64,000 bases of DNA from Lycocorax pyrrhopterus obiensis (GCA_014706295.1 JACSVZ010000002.1:136200682-136264681); one strand, 5' to 3'; positions 39,267 through 51,440 are shown, numbered from the stretch's first letter. Program-made: numbers and translations. The notes: generated by a model not told the origin, from the sequence alone.

Positions 39267-40344
39267 ATGAAGAGATTATTGAGAAATTATTCCAGTAAAA
39301 AATTCCATTGCCCAGAAATGGAATGGAGATGAAATTAAGACCATGTTGAATTAGTTGGAATGTCACTGTTTTTCCTCTGCCTTATTGCGAAAATAAATGG
39401 TGCTGTATACTGTCATGTAAAAGAGGCCTAACTGGACAAGCCATTGGTTTGAATCACAGTAAGCCTCCATTCTCATATTCATATAATTATCTTTTCCATA
39501 CCTTTCACCGATGTTTTCACTACCTAATTATCCTTTATTGCCTGCTACTTTCTTCACTGTCAGTCTAGTAAATTGGGAAAGGGAAAATAATTTGATAAAT
39601 ACACAGAAAAATAAGAATACATAACACTTTTTGTTTTTACTAGTAACCTTGCCATTCCCAATTATCACAGTTGACATATTACTTCAAGGGAATAAAATAA
39701 AACCAAATACAAGGCACTTCCCTCTACCAGTTTTACAGGATATTTACAGAATGCATCTGTGAGGCCATATGGATTTTCTTTTTTCCTTAGTTACATGCTA
39801 TGAACTCAAAAACCTGGAAATATATTTGAAAAACGTTTAGATAATATACACAGATAAAATAGCAGGTTTCACCCAAGACACAGCTAATAGCTGTAAAACT
39901 GCAAGTGTATTAAAATGGAACTCAGTACAGATAAATATGAATTAGATTGAAAATAAAACCATAAAATATCAGTGCAAAAAGCAGAGGAAAATATTTTGTT
40001 AATTTAAGTCCACGTAATAATTCAGGTTTCTTCCTAGGCAGAAACAGATTGCGCTAATACAGTGAACAAAAGTACTATCACTAACCTTGTCACAGCTATT
40101 TATCATTTTCAACCATCTGCAAACCATTTAGCCATCTGCCTCTTCAGGTCCATGGATTTAAAAAATGGAAACACAGTAATACTAACATTTAACAAAGTTA
40201 AATATCCGTAGGATAAATATAGGCATTACATGTAGGGTGTCTGTCTGGTTTAGGGGTTTTTTTTTGTTTGTTAGTTTTTTTAAATTTTACCTTTAAAGAG
40301 AATTTCTAGAAGACATACAGTACAACTACTGGAAAAATTCTGTT

Positions 40345-40407
40345 AGACCTAACCCTACTACAACAGAACCAGTGCCTTGGGCTCAGCCTGAACTTAGGGT
40401 TAGGTCT
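40345..40407. repeat. 13-bp perfect inverted repeat carrying telomere-like motifs
   Basis: AGACCTAACCCTA (40345-40357) and TAGGGTTAGGTCT (40395-40407) are exact reverse complements around a 37-nt loop. Each arm includes a CCCTA / TAGGG unit next to TAACC / GGTTA, so it resembles a degenerate vertebrate telomere repeat. No tandem array is present. Confidence 0.85.
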
Positions 40408-41528
40408 GGGTTCAGGAAAAAACGGAGCTACATGTGCAAAACACGGTTGGCGTGGCACTATGAAACGGAACAGCAGGTTTCCAAGGAGCCCTGGCCATGT
40501 GACATTCTTCCCTGGGACCATGGCTGGGGACTTTGGCTAAAACACAAGAGACATATCAGGGTTTGATTTTAGGGTTTAGAGAAAAAGAAGGCCTCTCTCG
40601 TTGCAAGTTCTCTTGGGTAACTTTTTGACTTGTCCTTATTAATGCTACTGATCTACTATCTGCATTTCTGTGACCTTTGTTTTTATTTGGGTAGCATTTT
40701 CCAGCACAACAACACTTTTGCTTTTGAGTGCTGTTAGTCTCATATGGGTTTTTATCATTTGCATGCACCTGCATATTTATATTTTGTTGTTAAATGTGAT
40801 GCATGGAAAGTACATAACTGTAGGCTTTGAGCCACCTTGTCCCTGCTTCCTTTACGTCTTGCCTGTGTTCTTTGGCTTGTTTTAAAGAAACTAAAGCACA
40901 ATTCTCAACTGAGAAAATACTAGTAATTTCAGTACTTGACAAATGTTATCTAATAATATTGTGAACAGAAGTTTAACAGCTGATCAGTGTTAATCCTGAT
41001 TAACATACTTCAGTCAATATTAACAAAATCATAAAGAGTCACAACCAATAGCACATGTATGCTGCTGTGTATGGAAAGTCTATTGAACTTGAGGTAAAGC
41101 ACAACATCTACAAAAGATCTTCATCTTCATAATTTTTATCGTTGTCACTTGCTTCACTGGTGAGAGCTCATGTGGGACCATGTTTCTCCTATCCCAAACA
41201 GAGCACCTGGGAAGAGTTTTTCCTTTTCTGTTTCCTCTGTCTCACTGTCTCTTTCCCCTTCTCGCTGTTAATTTTGTGGGTTTGGGGTTTTTTTTTGGTG
41301 TTGGAGTAACTTTTGTCATCAAGTTGGTGTATGCCGTTCACTATAGTCTCCATTAACAAATTTCTGCACACAAGACTGTTCAGTCTCCGTTGTGTAGCAG
41401 AAGAGAAATATTCTTCAACAACATTTTCCTCTGGGCAATAGTTAGGTGTTTTCTAAAGGTTAGCAGAAAAGTTAGGGTTGCCAAAAAGAATAGATTGAGT
41501 GGGAGTGGAGATGAAATTGTGTTATTAA

Positions 41529-41551
41529 AGGAAAGCTTTGAAAGCTTTCCT
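41529..41551. repeat. 23-bp palindrome with a single central base
   Basis: AGGAAAGCTTT, central G, AAAGCTTTCCT: perfect 11-bp arms, each containing a HindIII-type AAGCTT core. No associated element recognised. Confidence 0.9.
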
Positions 41552-41861
41552 AAAGGTTTCAGAATTATTTCTCATTTATATAGACTTTCACTCATTTTCC
41601 CCCTACTTTCAGCCAACTAAAGGGCTTAATTTTTTTTCAAGTTTTGTATAGTTTTTTCATGCTCTTTAGAAAGCTGCTTTTAAATTCAGTGTCTGTTGTT
41701 TGGGAGAGAAATAGCATTACATTCACTACAGTGTTTCCTAAAATCTTCTGTAGTTCTTTCTGAACTACAATGGCCTAATCAAATATCTATTAAAAGTCAC
41801 TTGAAATACGGTGTGTAATTTATGAGTGCATATATAATTTTCTATGCAAACTATTAATGTA

Positions 41862-43136
41862 GAATCATAGAATCATAGACTGGGATGTCTAAGATCATTG
41901 CTCCCATGGATAGGGACACCCTGTCACTACTCACGGGTGCTCACATCTCCATCCAGCCTGATCTTGAACACTTCTAGGGATGGGCTGTCCGCAGCTTTTC
42001 TGGACAACCAGTTCCAGTGCCTCAATTCCCTCAAAGTGAAGAATTTTTTCCTAATATCGAATGTAAACTTACCCTCTTTCAGTTTGAAGCCATTCCCTCT
42101 TGTCCTACATGCCCTTGTAAAAAGTCTTCATTTTTTGTTGTAGGCTCGCTTCAGGTACTGAAAGGCTGAAATTTGATCAACCCTGAAGCTGTCTTTTTTC
42201 CAGGCTGAACAAATGCAATTCTCTCAGCCTTTCCTTGTATGAGAGCTGCTCCAGCCATCTTGGTGGTCTCCTCTGGACTTGCTCCAACAGGCCCATGTCT
42301 TTCTTGTACTGAGGACGCCAGAGCTGGACATGGTACTTGAGGTGGAGACTGCACCAGCATGGAGTAGAGGGGCAGATCCACCCTTCTCCACCTCCTGGCC
42401 ATGCTGCTTTTGAGGTGGCCCAGGACATGTTTGGCTTTCTAGGCTGCAAGTGCACATTGCTGTCCAGGCTCTCATCCACCAGCACTCTCAAGTCCTTCTC
42501 ATCAGGGCTGCTCTCAATCTAACTGCTGCTCTCAAACCCTCAGCCTGGATGGATACTCAGGGTTTTCCCAACTCACGTGAAGCACCTTGTACTTGGTTTT
42601 CTTAAACTCCATGAGATTCCCATGGACCCACTTCTTGAGCTTGTCCAGGTCCCCCTGGATGGCATTCCATCCTTCAGGTGTGCTAACAGCACCACTCAGC
42701 GTGGTGTCATCTCCTAATCTGCTGAGGGTGCACTTGATCCCTTTGTCTATGTAACAACGAAGATGTTAAATAACACTGGTCCCAGTATAGACCCCTGAGG
42801 GACACCAGTTGTCACTGATGTCCATTGGGACTTAGAGCTGTTGACCACTACCCTCTGGGTACAACTGTCCAATCACTTTCTTATCCATCTAACAGTCTAC
42901 TCATCTTTCTCCAGTTTAGAGAGAAGAATGTTGTGCGGCACCATGTCAAAGGCTTTACAGAAGTCCAGAAAAATGACATCTGCAGTGCTTGCCTTGTCCA
43001 CTAATGCAGTCACTCCATCATAGAAGGCCATTAGGTTGATTAGGTTGGGATTCACCAAGGACTTGACCTTGGTGAATCCCTGCTGTCTCAAATCACCTCC
43101 CTGTTCTCCATGTGCTTCAGCATAGCCTCCAGCCAA
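41862..43136 (-). mobile_element. Long CR1 LINE (ORF2 reverse transcriptase to 3' end), minus orientation
   Basis: The plus strand starts with AATCATAGAATCATAGACTG, the inverted CR1 terminus. It then carries the whole inverted 3' UTR and the back half of ORF2. On the minus strand, 43136-42897 is an open stretch with reverse transcriptase motif text [19 protein letters not shown] and, upstream of it, [10 protein letters not shown]. Several frame shifts separate the later ORF2 pieces (42491-42151 is open in overlapping frames). About 1.27 kb, one of the best-preserved CR1 copies here, but not functional. Confidence 0.95.
43047..43080. repeat. 14-bp perfect inverted repeat inside the CR1
   Basis: GGGATTCACCAAGG, spacer ACTTGA, then CCTTGGTGAATCCC. 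It is part of the CR1 ORF2 segment coding GFTKVKSLV. Confidence 0.85.
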
Positions 43137-46100
43137 ACAACAGGAAGCTGTTACTAAAATGCCACTGTGTAGGATTTTTTTCCATATTTACAGAAACGCT
43201 GATTTTCAACAGTCATGACAAGTTCTGTTTTCTCATTTCTTTTTCTGTTACAAGGTTGAAATTAGAGTGTACTTTCTTAAAGACCTTAATAAATGCTAAC
43301 ATGATATATTTCTGAAGTTTCCCAACAATGTATTCTCACCTAAAAAGGTCTTACTGCATTTATATTCAGACCTTTGAAAAAAGTCCACTACTTGGAGAAT
43401 ATCAGCATAGTGTATGGACCTAAGTGTAAGGCTCTTATTGCTTATCTTCATGGACAGCATGTTTTACCTTTTCCTTCTGTAATTAGAATCTTACAGGAGT
43501 TCTCTAAAATGAAACAAAGCCATAAATTAAAGACCATAATAATGGAAACTTGTAACATCCTGCTCTTTTCTGTGTATATCAACGACTCAAGCTTTTGAAT
43601 TATATTTAGGGACAAGGTCACCTCTTCCACACAGCAGTATAGATCCCCACTGAAATAACTAAAGTCAAGACAATTACACCTTTTTAAATCAAGAGGTATA
43701 CCAGGAGAATTAAGTTCTCCTGCATACGAAATAAAGATTAACGAATGTAAAGGCTGTTTGGCAGCATGCAGAATAGTGATATCCTGAGAAATTTATCAAA
43801 CCTTTATCAGAAATTTATCAGGGGCTTTTGAGCTTTGAATAACAAAATCTAGCACAGGGTGAAAAATCTTGATTCTACAAATACTCTATGGAAAAGTTTC
43901 ATCAGAAAGGTAATTTGGGTTATGCAAATGAATATGACAAGTCTGAATAAAGAATTTTCAGTGTTTTGAATGCCAGTTTTGAATTTAGCTCTATTACACG
44001 AGAATATACCACAGGTCTTATGGTACATCGTAATACAATCTATGCAGTCTTTACATTAATTCCTCATTAACCATCTCCAAAAGTTGATGAGAATCTTACA
44101 CTTCAGAAAGACCAGTGTCATTTTACTTATCTAACAGTATAAGTACTTTCCAGGATAACTGTATTCCTGTCTCTTAGAAAAATAAGTCATTTAGTTTTTA
44201 TTGTAATAATTGTATACAATATTCCTAAAAATTTTTGAAATTGACATCCATCTGGGATTTTTAAATTGTTACTTCTTGTCATTATTTTTTGTCATTTCAC
44301 TTATTTGGATCAACATTTTATAATAAATTTAATTAGCTATTTTGCTAAATGCTAAATTCTTTTAGAAGTAGTTTGCTTTATTTAGTTGTTAATAAATCTT
44401 TTGTCTCTCAAATCTGTGTTTTTAGTGAAGTATGGAGTAATCAGTAGAGCTATTACTAGTTGATTTATTCATTATGTATGAGTAGAGAACATTCAAAGAC
44501 CAATGCACATTAGTGCACAAATCAAGACAAGGTTAATTACCAGTCATGTTACTGCAAGGTAAATTATTTTCCTTTAAATTTCTGTATTAAAACACTCAAG
44601 GTATGTTTTCCCATAAAACATGCACTAGACAGTGTACCTAAAAGAAGCATATTAATCTGATTTCAAAAAATGCGGAATCGTTTTGTTATGGCAGAGAAAT
44701 TTATTTTGGTTAGTTTAGCGGCATGACAATTTGAAACAAGTTTCTGATGTACTGGTTTGATGCCCTCAGTCATACAGATCCATTCATTTACTGAACAAGT
44801 TATACTGAGATTATTTATAAAGAACAATGCTATTTTGTAGATTTTTATGCCTTAGTCATACATGAAGCTTTTGTAAGCTTTGCAGCTTTTCCACTCATGA
44901 AGTCATTTGTTCAAACGAGACAGTAGCTGGAGTAAATAACTAAATCACTTTTTTTGTTCAGTCTTAAGTCACTAGGAAGCTGCATATTACTGTTTCATCT
45001 GATAATTCCAACTCACCACTGTGCACAATAAGGTTTTCCACTCTTCAGAGATAACCTTTTTTTAAATAATAAGTAAAGAATAGGTTCGTATAACTGTGTT
45101 AGCAACCTGTCACATTATTTATTACCAAAGCAATTTGTGCCACATGTGCAGCCTTTGTTGGATATTCAACATATTAATATTCAACATGTTTAATTAGCAA
45201 ATTAAGTATTACACAGTGCTTGATCAAAACTGATTTTTGTTTGGAATTTTAATTTTCTTCTTCTGCAGATTAGTTCAGTGAAGCACAGAATCCTACGGAT
45301 AAACTTCAAAAATGGCAGAGAGAACCTTAATTCTCCCTAATATTAGGAGATTCTTTATGGTGAAAGACAAACATGTTAACATGAAATTCTCATCTATATT
45401 GTATAACACAAAATCCTTATTTCAAATTATGCACAACTAGGGTCTTTCTACTTCTGAAGTCACCAGTAAAGAGTAAAACTAACAGAAGTTACCTCACCGA
45501 ACCATTTTTTTAAGAATGATCAGTGAATTCATAACTTGCTTAAAGAAGGCCAGAAAAAAAAGAGAAATTATAATAATAATAAATAATCATAAAAAATTAT
45601 AATAGAAATTTAGAAAGGTTATTTTTTTAAAACATGTTCTTTTAAAAGTTTCTTTTAAGAATCTTGCAATGTCTCTACAGACACGAGATAATCCAGCATT
45701 GTGGTGTTTTGACAGCTATTTCATATGAAATTGTATGCTTTGCTTTACATATTTACCCATTCTAAGCATCCATTTACATATTACTGGCTGGTAATTGCTA
45801 ACGAAATGCAGTGATAATAATAGTAATAACAATAACAATGAGATAACATTGCAGGGATTTATCATTATAACTGAGCAATCTAAAATTCTCCAAACAAAAT
45901 CAATCAACTCAGTCTATAATCTATTTCTTTTACTTAGCACTCTAACCATTCCTGAATATAGTCAGTCAGTTTGGTGTGAAAAATAGAGGGGGGGAAAAAA
46001 GAATGCTACTGTTCTCTATACTTTTCCTGATCCGCTGCTCAAATTTTTGGGGAAAGGGAGAAGGAGGAAGGGAAATTTGCGAAGATTTATTTCTGACAGA

Positions 46101-48480
46101 AAAATTTGTTTAATGTGACACCATACGCATTCTAACACATGTGGAACAGAAAACAAGAAAAATTGCAAATTTCCTTGAAGAAACAAGTATTTGGGTCCTT
46201 TGCTACAGAAAGAATGCTTAGAACCAAGCTGCTTACTCTCAACATAATTGATAATTAATGAAGAAATATTGCCTGGATATCTCAGTGTAAATCTTTACTG
46301 TATTTCAAGGACTCCTGCTTAATACATTCCTGGGTTTCACAAATGTTCAAAAATTTTGCAGTAAACCTAATCACTTTTTTCTCTTTCAATGTTCTCAGTC
46401 AAAAGGATGCAGTTGATCTGCAATGATACATTCCTTTTTCACAGTCACAGTAAGCAAAGGTTTTCCTGATATCTTAAATGGTGAAATTGTTTAGATACCT
46501 CTCTGCAAGGGATGTCAAACCATTTGATCAGCAAAGCCACCAGCTGCTTGTGAGAAATTAATTTTTCTCTGATTATCTTTTTCTATGATATATTTTTCTC
46601 CAGATCAATGCAAAACTGTTTGCTTTAAATGTCTATATTTATTGAAATAAAATATATTTCTTAATATATTCAGTACAAATGAATGCTCTATGGGTTATTT
46701 TTTCCACTATTTTGTAAAGCAACTGTTTTGCTATGAGGACATGAATTAAATTATAAAATTTCATATTTCAGAGTTTGGAAAAATTAATGTCTGTAGCCCT
46801 GTGAAGACAGATACTTTTCTTGTGGTACTTTTTACTATAATAAGCAATTAATCTTGATCTTGGACAGAATTTAGTGGACATCTTTTGTCATCCCATAACC
46901 CCCAAATTTTTGCCTGAAGCTCCTTCCCTGTTCAGTGAATCCCTTTCTTTACTTTTCCCTCTGTTGTCTCCAGTGGGCTAGTTTTCCCGACGTGATACAG
47001 AAATTAATGCAGAATGTGCCAAATCAATGAGGAAGCACAGTTCTGTTAACCAGAGTGGGACATTTGTTCATGCAACTAGAAATTTTTTCTTCATGATTTT
47101 CTGCAGCAGACATTTCTTTTGTTTATTTTCTTTCCTAGCACAGGCAAAAAAATGCATCTGTCTATGCTCTCTGAACTTTTTAATTTTTCCTCTAATCTTA
47201 TAAAACACTGTGGGTGGTCAGCATCATTCTTCAGTTGCCGCTATGGAAGAAGTCAAGAGGAGTGGAGATACTGTCATAAAAGTTCAGAGCTTGCAGGATC
47301 ACACCCACATGAAGCAAAACAAAAGATCTGTCTTCTCAGAAAAGGTTACTCAGTGAAGGAAGATTAAAAAAACCAAAACAAAACTCACAAAAACTCCACA
47401 GCCTTCTCATAAGCTAAAGCTGTGGTAATGGTTTACCATGGATCTTTTAATCTCTTCTAAGCACAAACCATGTATACTTTCATAATTTTTTTTCTTTTCT
47501 GGAAGCAAGAGTTTGTTGGTTTCAAAATGTTGCAATTCTCCCAGTGTTAAATAAAAATCTTAATGTAGAATATTGGACAAAAGACAATGTACTCTTTGCC
47601 CTGTGCGTCCTCTGGTCAGTTCACTTCTTAGAGATCACTAGCAAAGAGCAATGCAGGCACTTCCATAATTCTGCGTACCACATCAGCTTCTGCTGTAAAT
47701 ACATGGACTCTTTCCAGGAGAGGCTTTGTCATTGTGCCATCTGCTGAGTGGGCCATGGGATTTAGCTGCAAGAGCCGATAGATGTATTTCATACACATTG
47801 CAAGTAAGGCATGCGTGGGATTTCCCCACTGAGGGATATCTGTGACTCATGATTTCTACCTGATGACTCTTCAGCTGTTCTTCAGTGACAAGATCTGCCA
47901 AGAGGTGCATTTGGCATGGAGAAAAGCAAAGACTTAAACAGCCATCTAAACCAGACTGTGTGTTTTCTAAAGTGGTGTATATGTAGGCTGCTAGTTTAAG
48001 AGCAATTGGTGAAATACCATTATTTTTACAGGGACACAAGGAACTCGGCTGCAAGATAATCCAAAGAGAAAAAAGGAAAAAGTAACATCTCCAGTCCATA
48101 ATATGTGGGTGTTTTTGACTCTTAGACCAATAAATACTTCATCAGATAGTTTAACTGCATCTATTTTGTTTCTAATTTGATTTGACATAATTACTTCTGG
48201 CAAAAATCTTACCGGTTAAATATATTTTCTCAACACTCTTTGCTAATTTATAGGCTGTAAAATGTGGTAAAGTGATTGTGGCTGATTTGTCTTCCTGATG
48301 ACAGCAGCAAGGAAATTATATTCCACCTGCACTGACATCAAACATGTGCAATTCTGTGTTGTCCTACATATAATACCAAAGTTAAATAAGATGAGAACAT
48401 CTTCTTCAGACTGTTTGATTTTACCATGTCAGTTGAACCCTAGCACTTCCTGTCTTAAGAGAATTATAGAGACAAAGACC
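43137..48480. other. Repeat-poor intergenic stretch of about 5.3 kb
   Basis: AT-rich, with no CR1 or LTR recognised. There is a short direct repeat of ATATTCAACAT at 45162-45172 and 45177-45187. A 138-codon minus-strand open frame (47683-48099) starts with a signal-peptide-like hydrophobic stretch, but nothing else supports it as a gene. Confidence 0.55.
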
Positions 48481-48655
48481 CATAGAATGGTTACAATTAG
48501 AAGGAACCTTAAAGATCATCTAGTTCCATCCTCTCTGCCATGGGCAGTGACACATTTCACTAGACTGGGCTGCTCAGAGCTCCATCCAGCCTGGCCTTGA
48601 ACACTTCCAGGGATGAGGCATCCACAACTTCTCTGGGCAACCTGTTCCAGTGAAG
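48481..48655 (-). mobile_element. CR1 LINE 3' UTR fragment, minus orientation
   Basis: CATAGAATGGTTACAATTAG at the left is the inverted terminus. AAAGATCATCTAGTTCCATC and CTCTGGGCAACCTGTTCCAG follow. About 175 bp, 5' truncated. Confidence 0.93.
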
Positions 48656-49829
48656 AACAGGTACCTTGATTTTTTATTATTCTACTCACAATAACAAGTG
48701 TTTGGAGATTGAAAACCTCCCTCACTTAGGCATTAGACTGTGTACAGAATGAATAATGTTATGTAAAAAGAAAAATAATCAAATAGCCGGTTTTTTTTTT
48801 GAGACAAAACTCCTATTAAAGCACTTCAGGCCCCTCCAACATAACTGACATGTTTTTCATGCTCTAAAACTCTGTTGTTACTAGAAAAATAAGACTCAAA
48901 TTTCAACAGCTTAAAGAAAAAGGAAAAATACATCTCTTCATTCATCTTACAAGCACTGTACAAGATTCCCTAGAGGTGGTTTTCTTCTGCCATTTTTTCT
49001 GCATATCAGGATTTATTCACATACTGGTCTAATATATTACATGAATGTGTTATCTTGCCTGAATAATTTAGTCCACCTAGAAAATTTGAGGAAGAATTTC
49101 AGAAATTAATGAAAATCCTTGCAATACAGCTAGTGAATTTAGCTTCCTACTCTGCCATATTGTGTTTAATAACTGTTTCCATCTAAAAACTTTTTTAATG
49201 AACTTTAAAAGAAGCTTTTTTTTCTTAAAAGCAAATGCTCTCAATTATTTAGAAAAACATTCCACGTATACTGTGAGGAAGCCTCTCTCTCTAGGACTAT
49301 GTCTAACTTATGTACTTGATTTCACATAATGTTATCCAGTTTTCACATGCTACCAACTCAAGAGCAAAATAAGAACCTGGGTGATGGGAATAGACAGAAG
49401 TACACTATAGTTACAACAGTAAAATTGTCAGTCTGCCATGGTTTGTTTTTGTCTTGGCTGTTTGTTTTGTTTTTTTTATTTTTTACTTCAGCTTTTTCTC
49501 TTGCCTACTTTTGCAGATTCCCCTAAAGCTTAATGTTGCATACCTCAAATAAACAAGCAAGTATGCTGCCTAGATGGTATAGCAATGAAGGCTATTATTT
49601 TGTGAGGCTGAAAAAATAAGTCTAAATATTTTTATCATTTCCAAGTATATTTACTAGTCACGGTTTGGAATAACAAGGTGGGAAAGTAGAAGGAATCAAG
49701 TGTTTAAGTTTTAGATTTAGTTTTTATTTCTCATTATAGAACTCTTAATGATTCTTAATAGACTAAATTAATTTTCTCCGAGTCAAGTCTGTTTTCTTTG
49801 TTACTTGTTCTTGGTACTAGGGGAATGAT
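48656..49829. other. Intergenic, nothing recognised
   Basis: AT-rich unique sequence. T-rich tract near 49464-49484. Confidence 0.6.
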
Positions 49830-49957
49830 CTCTCCCTGTCCTTATCTCAACCAACAAGCTTTTTGTTATATCTTCTCTACCCTGCCCAGGTGAGGAGTGG
49901 AGTGATACAGTGACTTTGGTGGGCACCTGACATCTATCCAAGGTCAACCCGCCACAC
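49830..49957 (+). mobile_element. ERVL-type LTR, 3' end fragment, plus orientation
   Basis: CCTTATCTCAACCAACAAGC, then TTTTTGTTATATCTTCTCTA, then GTGGGCACCTGACATC and GGTCAACCCGCCACA is the U5 end of a common avian ERVL LTR family, ending in CA as expected. The 5' two-thirds of the LTR is missing. The right edge abuts CR1 reverse transcriptase sequence. Confidence 0.7.
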
Positions 49958-50095
49958 ATGATTTTCTTGTATGTGCCACATGATGGTGCTCGAGATGATC
50001 ATCTCCATGACTTTCCCCTGAACCAAGGTCAGACTCTCAGGACTATACTTCCCTGGATCCTCCTTCCAGCCCTTCTTGTAGATGGTGTAAGAGCC
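49958..50095 (-). mobile_element. CR1 LINE ORF2 segment (left part of a split copy), minus orientation
   Basis: The minus strand translates as YKKGWKEDPGKYSPESLTL followed by GKVMEMIISSTIMWHIQENH. This is the CR1 reverse transcriptase block that normally follows the DWR.ANV motif. Its upstream part is found at 50834-51440, so the two pieces are halves of one CR1. Confidence 0.85.
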
Positions 50096-50833
50096 TGATA
50101 ATAAGAGAAAGGTTTCAAAAAACGCTTCGTCATTATGTCTGCTTATCATAGTCACTCTTGAACACCTGAAAACTACGTGTAGGATGGACTGTGAGTAGCC
50201 TGCCTTGAGGCCCATAAAAAGGAAGTCGAAACTGGTACAAAATGCGGAGGGGAAAGAGAGGGGAAGAATCCCTAACCTTTGCCTTTCCTCCCACTACCAT
50301 TGCCTGCTGCAGGACACCCTGAGGCCTCCTGGAGCTGATGCTGCCCACTTGGGAAGAACCCCCTGATCCTGCACCCCTGGACCAAAGTCACAAGTGAGTT
50401 GTGGAACTCCCTATCCCTGCTCCTGCGGTCCGTGATGAGAGAACCGCAAGTGGACTGAGGTTTGGCCGCCACACCAAACAAACTGCTCCCAGGATCGGAG
50501 AAGGCAGATAATACACTTCAAAAGGCAGAATAAAAGGCAAAATCTGCTTCGCTCTGCACCCCCCGTTTCAGCAGCAACAAAAGTAGCACAGTGTGGTGGT
50601 GACCTATCCTATGCTTTTTAAAGTAACCATAGCTTTTTCTAACTTTTCTCTAGTTTTCTCTTTCTTTCTCTTTGCCTCTTTTACTATTAAATAAAAATAT
50701 ACCAATTTTTTGGCGTCAACATTTAATCTCGTTTTGTTTTTATCTTGTTTTTTGGGAATATTTCAAACCTCCAAAGTTCTTTCAATTTTATTCACAGAAG
50801 CTTAGTTTTCTTTGCTCTTCTGTGTTTAAACCA
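50096..50833 (+). mobile_element. LTR-like insert splitting a CR1
   Basis: About 740 bp of non-CR1 sequence separates two adjacent pieces of one CR1 reverse transcriptase. It could start TGATAATAAG and end TTTAAACCA. It holds a TATA-like CCATAAAAAGG near 50211-50221, a GC-rich middle (50280-50480), and a pyrimidine-rich part. ATTAAATAAAAATATACC near 50685-50702 precedes GGCGTCAACATTTAATC. The TG...CA ends, TATA-like box and polyadenylation-like signal suggest a solo LTR in plus orientation. No clear target-site duplication or family match could be established by eye. Confidence 0.5.
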
Positions 50834-51440
50834 GTTTGTAACAGAAGGCTACCACATTTGTTAACCTCCAGTCTACTAGGACCTCCCCAGTTAGACAGGA
50901 TTGCTGGCAAATTATTGAAAGTGGCTCACCAAGCACTTCTGCCAGCTCCCGCGGTACCTTTGGGTGAATTCCATCCAGCCCCACAGCCTGGTGTGAGTCT
51001 AAGTGGTGTAGCAGATTAGTGACTATTTCCCCTTGGATTATGGGGGCTTCATTCTGCTCTCCATCTCTGCCTTCCGGGTCAAGGTGCCATGTACTCCAAG
51101 AATATCTGGTCTTACTACAAGAGACTGAGGCAAAGATGACATCAAATACCTCAGCATTTTCCTCGGCTTTTGTCACTGGGTTTTCCTGTACATCCAATAA
51201 AGGATGGAGATTCTCCTTAGCTCTATTTTGTCGTTAATTTATTTACAGAAATGTTTTTTAACTTTTGCACTAGTAGTCAGATTAAATTCTAATTCTTTGG
51301 CCTTTCTAGTTTTCTCCCTGCATAATTTTAGGACATCTTTCCATTCCTGCTCACTTGCCTTTCCTTGGGCTCTTCCCAGGAAATGGTCAAACAAAGTAGA
51401 TAGCAACTTAAATGCCTTTAGCCCTTAATTTCCTCCCCTT
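50834..51440 (-). mobile_element. CR1 LINE ORF2 segment (right part of a split copy), minus orientation
   Basis: On the minus strand 51197-50826 is open and reads as CR1 ORF2, with EENAEVFDVIFASVSCSK, GLDGIHPKVPRELAEVLGEP and TGEVLVDWRLTNVV. The last is the beginning of the reverse transcriptase domain. It ends at the insert at 50833 and continues on the other side at 50095. The 5' boundary, towards 51440-51480, is approximate. Confidence 0.9.

Larger units (their letters stand above)
36746..41861. other. Intergenic, about 5 kb, simple and inverted repeats only
   Basis: No gene or interspersed repeat was recognised. It holds a GTTTT microsatellite (about 39239-39266), an inverted repeat with telomere-like motifs (40345-40407) and a short near-perfect palindrome (41529-41551), listed separately. 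A higher-GC patch at about 40370-40550 has two overlapping short ORFs and no known similarity that I can see. Confidence 0.55.

Noticed and set aside
50826..51197. 123-codon minus-strand ORF as an independent gene
   Set aside because: It is CR1 ORF2 sequence (GLDGIHPKVPRELAEVLGEP block), not a host gene.
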